The notes below the pieces were generated by a model. That model was not told the origin of the DNA. It did no database searches and saw only the letters and a program-made list of their open reading frames with translations. A DNA stretch of 47,029 nt from Nymphaea colorata (lineage: Eukaryota; Streptophyta; Magnoliopsida; Nymphaeales; Nymphaeaceae): assembly GCF_008831285.2 (NCBI RefSeq), contig NW_022204704.1, positions 1 to 47,029 on the forward strand, given 5' to 3'. Of this stretch, positions 35,831-47,029 are shown one piece after another. The first letter of the stretch is position 1, and each line of letters opens with the position of its first letter. The translations under genes were made by a program, and so were the position numbers.

Positions 35831-38199
35831 TTAGCTAACTTGAAATGTTTGAGGCAGTAAAAGAGGGACCACAATGAGAGTATAAAAAATTTCATTCATA
35901 AAAATAACATGTCTAGATATGATGACACGATTAGAGATTGGATTGTAACAAACACAACCTTTATGACAGCTGCCATACCCAATGAAGACGCAGCTTTGAG
36001 CTTTGGCTTCTAGTTTTGAAGCACGTCTAGGCCCATTCAATGGATAGACGGTACAACCAAAGGTTCTTAGATGACTATATTTGGGAACTTCATGGAAGAG
36101 CTTCTCATACAGCGTCATTTGCAAGTCTGCAATAGGCAACCTGTTAATAAGATGAACAACAGTTTTAAAAGTATCAAACCAAAATTTTGGTGGCATATTG
36201 GCATGAATAATTATGGCGAGTCCCATTTCCACCAGATTCTTATGCTTCCTTTCTACTATCTCGTTCTACTGGGATGTGTAAGGGCATGTTATCCATCAAT
36301 GAATTCCTTGATTTTCAAGAAATGTGCTAAATTCTTTGCTCATGAATTCTCCTCCCCCATCTGAATGGAAAATTTTAATTTTTGTTTCAAGTTGACAATC
36401 AACTATGCTTAAATAGGTTTTAAAACATGGAAGTGTATCACTTTTCTTTGACAAGGGAAAGTTCCATGAGAAGTGAGATTAGTTGTCAACCATTAAGAAA
36501 TAATACATGTTCCTTTCTCGTGAAGCACATGGTGCTGGTCCACTAATATCAACATGTAACACTTCAAGAGGTTTGGCTGCATGAAACTCAGCTTTAGGAA
36601 AATGAATTTTATGCATTTTTCCAAGCACACATGAAGAACAAAAATCTAATTTATGTCTTTCATCAACACAAATTAAACTAGCAACTTTCAACGAGTTTAA
36701 CAACTGAAAGTAGCATGTCCTAGACGCAATGCCATAACTAAATGTCTGAGTAAGAATTTTGAGAAACCAAAGAAGTATTAGCAGTCTTTTATTGATCGTC
36801 ATCTCCAATACTGATAGGATTGCTAGTAGAGTCCTTCCTTTCTCTCGTCCATCTATAGAGTCCTCCTTTCTCAAGCAGCCCTGTGTGAAGAATCTTGCCC
36901 GTTTGCATATTCTTAACAATAACCCATTAGAGGAAAATTCAATAGAGCATTGGTTATCTTTGGTGAACCTTGCTACTGACATAAGATTCTTGTGTGCTTT
37001 AGGAGCATGGAACACATTTTTTAAAACAAAGGATGAGTCTTCCTAGGTAGTTACACGTTCGCTATATTTTTAATTTGCATCTTACTACCATTGCCAACTA
37101 TAATAGAATTAAAACCATGATAGGGAACTTTACCTTGCATATCTTGTTCTGAATTTGTCATATGGTGGGAGGCACCTGTGTCTGGATACCAGGCTGAGTC
37201 TTGAGTATTGCTGACATTTTCTCGGCTACTAGATGCATTATCAGATTTTCCCATGTTGAGTGCCATGGCCATAAACGCTTTTGGAATATCATAACATTGT
37301 CGAGCTGTATGATTTCTTCTGCCAAAATATTGACAAGTTACTCCTTGGCTGGACTTGTTAGTATTATTATTTTTTCCATAGTTTCCTCTTCCTCCATTAT
37401 GGCCTCTACCCCTACCACCATTATAGTTGCCATGCCCATGCCCTTGGTCAGTAATAAAAGCATGCCCACACCCTTGGTCTGTAATAAAAGCACGCCTATG
37501 CCCTTGTTCAGCAATAAAGGTAGTGGCAGTGGCTTCAACCTGAGCCATCAGGGATGAAGAAAGCATTACAAGTCGTCGCTCTTGATAATTAACATATCAT
37601 ATAATTCAGACCATGAAGCAGATCGATGCAGTAACAGTGGTAATAAAAGATTCATATTCAGAATTCAGTCCATTCAAGTATAGAGAACAAGGTCTGTATC
37701 CTAGACAAAGTGCTGCACTCTGCTAAGAGAATCATGTGAGAAACTAATATGTTGAAGGTATTCAGTCATAGGCATTCCTCCCTTTTTATGTTTTGGAATT
37801 CTCTTTTCAGCTGAATAATACGAAGATTATTTTGTGAGGCATACTATTTTACAAGGATGAACCAAGCAACTATAGCTGTGCCAACACGAACCGGTTGTGA
37901 CATGACTGGTTGAGTCATAGTGACTTTGATCCAACTTAGTGCAAGTTGGTCTTCACGATACCATAAACCATAAGCAGTATTTTCTTGTGTATGTGCTTCA
38001 TCAAGAAATTCAGGTGGAGCAGAACATTTTCCATTAACATACTTGATCAAATTTTAACTTTTCATAACACTTCAATTTGAGAACCCAGAGAAGATAATTT
38101 GATCGATCAAGCTTGACTGAAACCAACTTGAGAAAGCATTCCATGTGTACCTGGTGGAGTAGGAGTGCGAGGAGTGTTAGAAGAGGACAATGCAGCCAT
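35831..38199 (-). pseudogene. Degenerate Ty1/copia retrotransposon: gag, protease, integrase; no RT
   Basis: On the minus strand: gag from about ATG 38,199-38,197 ('LDRSNYLLW', 'WYREDQLALSWI'), with frame changes around 38,100 and 37,850. Then a gag C-terminus rich in His/Gly/Asn with a zinc knuckle whose second Cys is Phe ('CQYFGRRNHTARQC'). Then protease 'WYPDTGASHHM' (within 37,566-37,051). Then the pre-integrase zinc region 'CSSCVLGKMH' and first integrase Asp 'LHVDISGP' (37,015-36,479). Then 'FHSDGGGEF' and the catalytic Glu in 'IVERKH' with stops between them (about 36,400-36,240), and the integrase C-terminus (36,232-35,831). Reverse transcriptase and RNase H, which should follow, are absent. 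Several frames and stops make it inactive. Confidence 0.9.
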
Positions 38200-38229
38200 A
38201 TTATACTAAAAATTTCTCGCTCGTTCAAT

Positions 38230-38910
38230 CAACAGCCGACAAGCACAGTCAATACGATTTGTGTCTGATAAACAAAAAAGGCGACTGAGGAGGTGGATTG
38301 GACACTGAAGGGGCAGATAGGTCTCGGTGGCACTCCCTTGTGAGCACGCTTCTCGGTGAACATGTGAACACAAAAGGAAACAGGCTTCCCTTGGTTAGGG
38401 CTGGAAACAGCATGACCTTCCCTTGTTGAGAGACAGAAAAAGAAGTCAACAGCATGCTCCTCGGCGAAGGTTGGAAAGAGTGTGGCCTTCCTTAGACAAA
38501 AAAGGAGGCATGTGCCGCAGTAAAGGTAGGAAACAACACACTCCAAAAGGAAGGCATGTGCCTCGATGAAGGCAGGAAACAACACACTCGGTGCCAGACC
38601 CTTGTTCAAACACTAAAAGGAGCAGCATGCTCCTCGTGGAATAGTGCGCTCCTCGGTGAAGGCCTTGGTGGCTTTCACTTGCTCACCAAAAAAAAAAAGA
38701 GCATGAAACCGCACGCTGCTCTGTGGTTTCCCTTGTTACGCAAAAAACTGTGGATGTAGGAAGAGGAATAGGAGACGCAACAGGGCACGCAGCAGAGAGA
38801 GTGGCTGGAAAACGATGGTGCCAGCATCAAACAATGCTCAACCACTAGACAGGTGAAGCGTAGCTCTAGAAAGATGCAGGATACAGAAGACCACGGTGAA
38901 AGCAGTTGCA
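38230..38910 (-). other. Leader of the copia element, with short imperfect repeats
   Basis: Between the primer-binding site and gag. It has repeated short units such as 'gaaggcaggaaacaacacactc' variants (about 38,520-38,590) and 'cctcggtgaagg' variants. Minus-strand frames here are low in complexity and have no domain, so the region is best read as untranslated leader. Confidence 0.5.
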
Positions 38911-38923
38911 GGCTCTTATATCA
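38911..38923 (-). other. Degenerate tRNA-Met primer-binding site of the copia element
   Basis: Minus-strand 'tgatataagagcc' differs at two positions from the canonical tggtatcagagcc. It lies about 710 bp upstream of gag, where the primer site should follow the 5' LTR. It implies the 5' LTR occupied sequence from about 38,926 upward. No matching 3' LTR was found below 35,831. Confidence 0.65.
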
Positions 38924-38925
38924 AT

Positions 38926-41400
38926 TTAGAACAAAAGATGGACACACAGGTGTAACTTGGTTCTGGCCGATGTATGGGGCCCGGCTCCTGCTGTTTCCGA
39001 CTTTATTTTCAGACACTTTCTCCTGTTAAAAGATGACAAATCATGGATGAGTTGGGTGTTCTTTCTCAAGAAAAAAATATGAAGTCTTTTTTATTAGCAG
39101 GCATTGTATGGCCACTAGCAATATCTTATATTAACAAAAGTCAGCACTGGGTGAATTTTATCCAATCTTAAGACTGTGAAAGGTTCCAGATTCGGTTGAG
39201 AAGGACTTGGTTTCACATGCAAGACCCACAAATATTATTAACCGACAAATTTTTGGTGGTGGAGAACCCTCTGCTAGGTTAAAAGAATCAAAACTTAGCT
39301 GGAACAAGCGTACCATTTATTATCGGCCCGATATTTGATCAAATTATAATTGAAATGCAGAGTCCTATATTTTATTAAATAATCTTATTCCTAGTCCCAA
39401 GAGTTCTTTTTGGCGATTGCCTGGGCCTCCCTTTTTACACCCCCACGCATGTCCAATGATATTGGATCGTGTAGGTCGGTGCAGGGTTGGAGTATTTTTT
39501 ATTTTTATTTTTATAAAGAAGTGTATATTTTGGAATATTTACTTTTCCATAAACCCTTTTTTGTCCTTCTAAAAGTCTTTTTTTTTTTTGCTTAGACATG
39601 TTATTTTGGTTATTAAGCACCTACATGCATAATTTTTCATGCATAAGACCATATAAGACACTAATTTTAGATCCGGCTTTCCATAATGCCCATGCCCATG
39701 TTAGTAGAGTCAAATGTCCTTGAACTGGCATACATAGTGCTTCCAAGTTCCATCCTTGCACTAGTATAGCACATTGCTCTCGATCCGACCAGGTCGACTG
39801 GAAACTGAAAGCATGTCATCATCGTTTAAGAAAAGTCATTCCTGGGATTCAAAGAAAAGTCGACCGAATTTTTCTCCTTTAACTGGCCCTTGCATCCAAT
39901 TAGGACGAACGAATACAATTAATTTCTGGTAACTAAAACTTACAAGTACAACATATGTTCATATATATATATATATATATAAAGGAATTGAAATCTGCTA
40001 TTTTTTTGTTTTGTGTGGATAAAAACCATCACAGTGCATTTGCGTTGACCAGTTGTTTGAGCACGGTCTTTTGAAAGCAATTTTTAATTATACAAAATAA
40101 CAAAATAACCACTCTACTGCAGAAGTAGCTGCCTGAAATGTATGAAGTTATTAACATGAACATAACTAAAGTTTGTGCGGCACCAGCCATCTTGTAGCTC
40201 CACCATGGGACTTACCATCACACAAGATGATTCAATTGAATTTGAATGAACCTGCAATTGTGGGTGACCTTATACAGAATAGGCTCTGTCATTAGGGAAG
40301 ATCTCTATATTTTAATTTTAATTGGTTCTGACTTAACGCAAAATACAAGGTCGGCCGAATGCTATTGGCCCAGCTATCATTAATTAACAAATAAGCATTT
40401 TATTAATTTGTCAGTCATTTGACCCAAATAATGCCAATGTTTAATTGATACCATATTTTTTTGTTTATGATTTAGAAAAAGAATTATATCAATTAATTAT
40501 CAGACATTTCATGATTTTGTCATCTAGCTACCTCTAGTTTTGATAGTCATAGCACCAACTTCATCCACATTTTCTTGTACCTGGTGATTGTTATCGTACA
40601 TGTTTTTTTCCACATGTACGAAGGTTATTATAATGTACTGCTGTAGTTGAAAAAAACAAAATCATTATCAATAGAATATTGATAAAAAAACATATAAAGA
40701 CAAAGAAAATAGTGCGAGAGCACCCCGATCGTCAGGAAGGGGATGTTCAAGTAATATTGACAAAGTTACTCTTCGATGTAGATTCATTACATATTCTTTC
40801 TACTAAAAGGGACGGCAGCCTAACTCCCTGCAGAGTTTGCATCGAAAGTGACAAAGAAAATTGTGGTAGTGTACTTATGTCCGGATGGTTTGAGAGATTG
40901 ATTCGATCCTCTTTTGTACTTTAAGTTGTGTTTGATAGTTCGATGTAGCATTAAAAGATATGCTTTAAAAGATCCTCAGCTTAAACAAACTAAAGATTTA
41001 TGTAGCATGGATCTTAAATCCGGTATACTAAAAATGATAGATTTAAGGTCGGAGGGGGGGGAGTTTCGACCTGATCTGGTCCCTGGTGAAACAAATACAA
41101 CCACAACAATAAAGACAAGCTATTGGCAACGCCTTTTGTCATTGCAAATAAGTTTATTGCCAACTTGCAAAAGACCAATACTCGTCCTTGCCCTTTGCAG
41201 TGTTGCCAAAAACGTTTCGCTAGCCTCAGATCACCTGCCACCATTTTATAAGTGCACGGACTGGTCATTTTGACCTTTTATCCAATGACGTGCCCGTGTT
41301 GAGAAAACTTGACAAATCAATGTAAATTTGAAAATTTACATGGATAATGGCAGATTGAGTTTGGACATCCCTATCAAGTCTGAATTGAGAATGCATTTAT
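38926..41400. other. Probable copia 5' LTR remnant and intergenic repeats; no gene
   Basis: The first few hundred bases should contain the copia 5' LTR, but its outer boundary cannot be fixed without the second LTR. Beyond about 39,300 the DNA is AT-rich with repeats F and D and a TA tract. Open frames at 40,679-41,273 are short and have no domain. Confidence 0.45.
40230..40465. repeat. Dispersed direct repeat D, copy 2
   Basis: Second copy of the 27,823-28,125 segment. It is shorter, lacking part of the central section. No coding potential is seen. Confidence 0.7.
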
Positions 41401-41447
41401 AAAAGAAAGAATCGTTAAATTTACTTGTTTCCACCATTCCTCCCGTT

Positions 41448-42532
41448 CTACTTCAAAGTTCCCAGCCATGGAAAATGTGATGCATTTGATGTAATCCAAG
41501 CATGGGTTTCCTTCAATAATATTGGGCGGGCAGTAAGCTTCTTGATTTCCAGATCAACTTCTGCCAACAAGATCCAAGATCAAAGAATAGATCAGTTTTC
41601 AGCACACAGAAACTAACCAGCCTCAATCAATTGGACAAGCTTCTATAAGAGGAAGAAACTAATCTAGCATGCACCTTAGAAAGGACAAGCTTCTGGGAAT
41701 CAATCATGCCCATCAAGTCTAGATCTTGATTAACTCTCCGCTCCTTGCTGACATCCACATCTGCAGTGCCTGATAGGACCATAACTAGTTCAGACCTGAT
41801 GGGATGACTCAGATGTTCTCTGGAAGAAAAATTAACTCATGATCAACTAAGTCAAAACCAGCTTCATGCCATCAAGGGACAAAATGCATGTTCTACTAAA
41901 ATTGACTTGATACTGATGAAACTACAAAGAAAAGGAGGAAATTCGGAAATTCAAACTGTTACAGTCTTAAGGTATTAGAAGCAAAGTAGTTTACAAATCA
42001 AATCATGAGAATATATATTGTTACATTAAAGGGAGACAGCTCTTTGCAAATGCACCATGTCTCAAACAGCAACTTTCTGTTTCAACAACTATACTAAGTA
42101 GTAAGTAGATTACACCTGTGACATGTAACTTGTTTCCAATAGCTATAGGTGTGCCATCATTCTTAAGAATTATATTTATAATTTCACCAATACATTCTAC
42201 TTGTTGAGTAAATTGGCCACCTGTAACAACATTCCAGAAATAAAATCAGCATTAACCCAATAGAATATATACCAAGATAAGATCGAGAGAAAGGATTAAG
42301 TAGACCAAGTAAGGTTACTAAAAATAGCAAGAAGGCAATAGACAGTATAAAGGCTATAAGCCCAAAAGATCTTGGACGCTCCATGAGCAGCAATTAGGGC
42401 ACGGACATCAGCAAAGAGGAATTCTTACATCCATACCAGTGCTACATAGTAATGAGACTGAATAATCATCTTACCCATGTGTTGCAGGAGGAAGGCCTTG
42501 AAGTTGTTCAGTATAAGGTGGCGTATCAAAAA
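41448..42532 (-). CDS. Probable exons of an unidentified gene
   Basis: On the minus strand, three stretches look like coding exons. 42,532-42,475 (58 nt) has an AG acceptor and a GGGTAAG-type donor and contains 'DTPPYTEQLQGLPPATH'. 41,819-41,675 (145 nt) is flanked by 'ttcttccag' and 'AAG/gtgcat', joins it in phase, and contains 'HLSHPIRSELVMVLSG' and 'KERRVNQDLDLMGM'. 41,560-41,448 has a 'ggcag' acceptor and a terminal stop and contains 'LTARPILLKETHAWI'. The third does not follow in phase from the second, so an exon is missing or a frameshift is present. A further candidate exon lies at about 42,640-42,690. I do not recognise the family. The amino-acid composition and splice signals argue that it is, or was, a real gene. 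Confidence 0.4.
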
Positions 42533-42699
42533 CTACAAAGTCATAAAATTCTTCATAAATAAGTAGATTGTATGATTTCCAAATAAATATGTTCATAAAT
42601 ACAAAGTATGTGGAATGGATCAAAGAAAGTAGGTCTTACAAAAGCTCTGAATGATGGACGATGTGCAGCCATCTCATATAAGCAATTTGCAAACCATAT

Positions 42700-43720
42700 C
42701 CAAAACTTATACTAAAAAATTTAGTACTATTATCATACAAAAATATTGGCCATCATGGAAAAAACGAGAGAGAGAAGAGACCAAATATCAGATTTGAAAC
42801 CATATTGAATGGCTGAATATAGATCGTTAGAGAGAGTTATAAGATTACATAGGTTAGCACATTCTACTGCACCCATTTTCAAAGACCCAGAGGAATTAAT
42901 CAACAAAAGAATATCCAAAACAAAATGGGCAGAAGCTATGGTAAAAATGCATGCTTGAAATGTAGAATGCTTTGTAGCTGCACCTACTAAAAACACTTGA
43001 TATTCTCTTCGTCTTAGCTATTACATACAAGACACACTATTAGAAAAGTGACTCGTAAAAGATGGTAGAGACATTATGGAGGATGACCACCACAGCATAT
43101 GCAAGATATCATGTGTATATAAATATAAATAAACATGCATTAAAAGTTAGATATAAATACGTAGATAAATAGCTATATGTATACATAAATAAATAGAGAA
43201 CTAATGTAAATGTGTATGACATTATCACTTCAAATAATATGTCACCTTTGAGTCTTTGATAACTCTGAAGAAACCAAATGTAAAATTAGGGCTCGTGTGT
43301 AAAAAAAGTGTAGCAAATACCGCCAAACTACCTTATATTTATCCGCACTGCCCTTTCAAGTTAATCTAAGATGCCCTCTATTGTTCCTTGCAACACCACC
43401 TTTAAAGTCAAATAAAATAAAACATCAACCTTGTATTTGAAAAGAATTAACATGGCATTATTTTAGACTTGTCAGTTTCACACAGAAAAAAACCTCAAAA
43501 TGATCAAATGTGGTCAGAGTAAGAGAAAAGATAATGAAAGATATACAAAATGTGTCATTTTTAAGATTCTAACTTTTAGATCCGCAAGGAGGGGAGGGAG
43601 AGAGTTGAACGTGCAATAACCAGAAACTCACAATTATGACCAAATAAAACCCTTACTTATAGGTGACAAAAGTCTATAATTTTGTTCCTACGATAAACAA
43701 TTCATTTCTACGTGTTGGAC
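42700..43720. other. AT-rich intergenic DNA; no gene supported
   Basis: An open minus-strand frame at 42,733-42,996 has no recognisable motif. The rest has many stops in all frames. A TA/AT-rich stretch at about 43,100-43,200 is simple sequence. Confidence 0.5.
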
Positions 43721-43724
43721 TTTC

Positions 43725-45054
43725 AGTTGGTGCAAAAGAAAGCAGTCTGTAGCCCAGATCATACTTGACATGCATGTTCTGCTGCGCAATATTCCCAAAG
43801 ATGGGCATCTCTCCATCTTTAATGGCTAAGCAGATTATTCCACTTCTAAACATTCCAAAGATATTTGAAGGTGGCAGCTTCCGTCTGCACTAGCGAAATG
43901 AAAGTCATCTCTGGCAACCCTTCATATGGATCACCATTGTTCCCTACATAGTTACACAGCAAATCTTGCTCAGGAAGATAGAAGCGCTCACGGTTTATGA
44001 CATTGGCATTGCATTTGCCACTTGACCATAGACATCTTTGGCAAGAAAAGTCAGGCTGGTACCCGAGTCTATGATGATCGATCTGGCATCTCCCAACAAT
44101 GCAGTCGTCTGTGCACCAGCAAATTGTATGTTGAGTCTGCTGTTCCCGACACTTATGTTTGTCAGGATGAGCACATAAAAGCTGCCTTCACCACCATCTG
44201 ATGCCATCGGCGTCTCTTGAACCTCTTCTGTGCCTGAAAACTCTGCATCATTGCCGAATTTGAGCTGTCCCACGGAATTTTTTCATTTCTATATGGAGGA
44301 AGACAGTAAGCAAATTTGTCATCAATGGAAGAGCCAATCTGTTTAACAAGAGAGAGAGGACCACGGCCAAGGCCAACAAGGCCTGGAACTTTACGCAGGG
44401 CAAAATCAGGATTATCTTCATGATGAACACAACCAAAGACAATTCCTTCATGCTTGATGGTGTTGGCACCATTGTCAAACAAGCGCTTCTCGGAGGCTAG
44501 GACTCTTTATATTTTGGAAATGTTTCTATAGGAATATCTGAACCAGCAAAGTTGGTCGCTGGTGCAACGATGGACATGCAGTTCCGTGCAGAAGCTGGTG
44601 GAGCATCTCTGGTTCTTGTAGGTGGACGACTGAAGTGTATCAAACATTGGTGTTTTGACATGGCAGTTGTCACAATGGTGGCATGTTGTCCATATGAGGT
44701 TACTACCAGTGCCTATAATGGCCCAGTACAGGCTGGATGGGGTACCTAGCGAGAGTTTCATGAGAAGCTCACGGGACCAGCCATCACGGGGCTGGAGATC
44801 ATGCTGGTGGTATTGGCAAACCATGAAGCAATGCTGCGGGAGCGCAACATGAAGCGCAGAGCCGCCTGCTCAGCTCATTGAGCTAGACTGGATGAAAGGT
44901 CATAGAGAGGTGACAGGGATGAGTCTCGATGAATGAGGTCTATAGAGAAGCCGAGAGGTTTGGAAGCGAAGATTGTGGTAGGGTTAGGCAGTATTGCAAG
45001 TAGGAGCAGCTGCAGGAGGAGGCTGAATGCTAAGGGGGAGAAGAAGGCTGCCAT
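43725..45054 (-). pseudogene. A1 (pepsin-like) aspartic protease pseudogene, nepenthesin/CDR1 type
   Basis: The minus-strand ATG at 45,054-45,052 starts a hydrophobic signal-peptide-like segment ('LAFSLLLQLLLLAIL'), then 'FSIDLIHRDSSLSPLYD', the propeptide signature of secreted CDR1/nepenthesin proteases. An in-frame stop lies at 44,877-44,875. The N-terminal catalytic motif reads 'GTGSNLIW', so the first Asp is replaced by Gly. A second stop is at 44,509-44,507. 'HEGIVFGC', 'VPGLVGLGRGPLSLV' and 'FAYCLPPYRN' follow. A frame change near 44,280 leads to 'GQLKFGNDAEFSG' and the intact second motif 'IIIDSGTSLTFL'. More frame changes occur below 43,995, where C-terminal family sequence ('IFGNIAQQNMHVKYDLGY') ends near 43,725. 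It is intronless. Stops, frameshifts and the lost Asp indicate it is dead. Confidence 0.88.
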
Positions 45055-46764
45055 GGCGAGGACAAAATGGTTGCGGTACTAAGGAGAAATGTGTTGATAT
45101 TTATAATGGAAGTCATAGTTATGGTGGCCACTGATGAAGGGAAGGATTTGGATTTGAAAATTATGCACAAAAAAAAAGACATGTGGCTGAACTGAGTTAC
45201 GTATTCCTTTGTGTAACCAGTAACCATCAAATGGAGAAAAGTGGTAGCATCTTCCAATTGTTAAGCTTAGGTATAACAATCACAAACATTTGAAGGCTTT
45301 CAAACACAAAAGGAAGGCTGCAGACACTTTAACGTATTACTTAAGGTGACCACAATAACTGTTGTATACGTTGGAAGAAGAGATTGTCCTAGTGGTGTTT
45401 GAAAATTTTTTTTAGGCATCAGGGGTGGAGCCAAGGGAGGCTCGCATGGCCCTGGCCCCACCTCAATTTTTTAAAAAAAAATTATATGCAAATTTTAGTA
45501 AATTTCACTTGTCCTATATAAAAATTTTGAAAAATGATATTTTGATCGTAGTCAAAATTTAGAAACATTAATTCGGCCCTTCTCATGAAATTTTTTGCTC
45601 TGTCCCTGTAACGCATGGTAGTCCCTGCTCCAAAACCTGTCCATTGACCTCCTTAAACCGTGAACCTTGAAGTGATTGGAAAATCTTTCCCTTTACGATC
45701 TCTCTCATACATATATATATACAAATGTCTTTCCACCCCACGATATTATGGGCTCTCATCTGGTGATAGTTCATGGGGCAGAGGCTCATGCAGTGAGGGT
45801 TGCATGTATGCTATGTCCATTTTGGCCATATCATATGCCTCTTTTATATTTTTATATATATAGCAAAAATTAAATGGTGACTCTGATTATTCAATGTAAC
45901 TCTACTCGTTCATAAGGACTATTTGACTCATTATAATGAATAGACGAGAGAAAACTAAAGAAAAAAAGTAGTGGGTATTTTTGTCATCTAGTATTAGTTT
46001 ATACTTTTTTTTTCTTCACCTTTCTCTCAACCGTTAAGTGGGTGAATGTGAATATGGCCAGAATATATATATATATACATATAATATATATATATATATA
46101 TTAGCAGTAATTGGCTGGCGTTACATGGCTGTTTTGAGTTGACCGCTCTTGCGTTGAGTGATGTTTATCCACTCTCAAGACTGTAAAAGGTTTCATGTTT
46201 GAGTTGAAGTTGGACTTGCATTTCATTCTTAAATCAAAATTCCAAACCATCAAATGCCCCCTAAAAGAGCGGTCGACCATTTGTTTGTTCGTGGCCATTC
46301 TCTCGGCCAGGCTATCTATAATAGCGTGTAGTCATCTTTTGACATCATTCTCCTTCTCTTTTTTGCTTCTATATATTATTGTTTGTGTGCGGTTCTTTAT
46401 AATTTGGGGATTTCTTTTCATCTATTTTATAATATATTTTTTTCATTTCATCTGTGAAAATTGGTTTGGATCAACCTATTTGAATTGTACCAGCTTGTTC
46501 GCCTGAATGATGAAATAACAATCGGCAGTTTAATATTTTATAAATAAACTTGTGCCGGCCATTTCCTAAAAAATGACATAACATATGTAGGACTCTAATT
46601 TTAGATGAGCAGGAGGTCACCCCACAATCTTAGAGAAAGCCAGAAGCTCCCTCTTTCCCCTTACCCTCAAGCCCACGGCCGCATCGATGCCTGTGAGTGG
46701 GGCCAAATATCCATCAACTAGTATAGTGCTTCCACTCCAGTTGCAGTATAGAAATGTAGCACCA
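45055..46764. other. AT-rich intergenic DNA; no gene seen
   Basis: Contains TA tracts (about 45,705-45,722 and 46,063-46,100), a fragment near 45,421-45,470 with 'ggggtggagccaagggagg' resembling transposon ends, and repeat F at 46,452-46,512. No open frame shows a domain. Confidence 0.55.
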
Positions 46765-47029
46765 CCATCACTCGCGCTCGGTTAGACTTCTGCTAAGCAT
46801 CCCCTTTCCATCTGCCTACTTAGGGGTTGTTCTTATTTTGAAAATTTTATGAGTGTCCCTGCTGTCAAATGACTCTTTAACAATATTGGAGCCACATTGC
46901 GGATATTGTAAGCAATTTCTCTTACCTGTCATTGATACTAGTTTTTAAACTTTTTATATACCTTAAAGTTGAAAATTAAACTAATATTGCACCTTAGCCA
47001 GAAATTTTTGGATTTGCCACTACCCCTTT
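46765..47029. repeat. Dispersed direct repeat B, copy 2 (cut by window end)
   Basis: Second copy of the 26,408-26,695 segment, running to the end of the window, with scattered substitutions throughout. The matching 'ccactacccctt' end coincides with the window edge, so the repeat may extend further. Confidence 0.8.

Overview
The window looks like nuclear DNA of a flowering plant: AT-rich, intron-bearing gene fragments, a Ty1/copia retrotransposon, many TA and GA microsatellites, and an integrated plant pararetrovirus. The species cannot be named from this sequence. No complete, clearly functional host gene was found; every host gene recognised is partial or broken.

Layout. 1-4,100: low-complexity and repeat-rich DNA without a supported gene. 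4,199-5,284 (minus): three exons encoding the FYRN and FYRC domains of a JmjC histone-demethylase-like gene, cut off on its 5' side by a satellite array. About 5,474-16,828 and 23,980-26,011: one AT-rich tandem array with nested periodicity, consisting of a monomer of about 113 bp, a nine-monomer block of about 1 kb, and a higher-order repeat of about 3,893 bp made of four such blocks. 16,829-23,979: an endogenous caulimovirid (plant pararetrovirus) inserted into the array. 26,011-35,800: intergenic DNA with dispersed direct repeats and microsatellites. 35,831-about 38,930 (minus): a degenerate Ty1/copia element that stops before reverse transcriptase. 41,448-42,532 (minus): probable exons of an unidentified gene. 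43,725-45,054 (minus): an A1 aspartic protease pseudogene. The rest is repeat-rich intergenic DNA.

The viral insert carries slightly more than one genome equivalent. A 24-nt leader sequence occurs at both ends, 6,852 bp apart. The order is: chimeric 5' fragment, primer-binding site for initiator tRNA-Met, an N-terminal ORF, a long ORF (movement protein, coat protein with zinc knuckle, aspartic protease), a separate decayed reverse transcriptase/RNase H frame, a small C-terminal ORF with a Cys/His cluster, then a promoter-like region and leader. The movement/coat/protease frame is open over 3.6 kb while the reverse transcriptase frame has several breaks, so this copy cannot encode a complete polymerase as it stands.

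The most unusual points are the virus inside a higher-order satellite, the two-monomer duplication of satellite at its edges, the primer-binding site only one base from the first start codon, and a small 3' ORF preceded by a splice-acceptor-like sequence.
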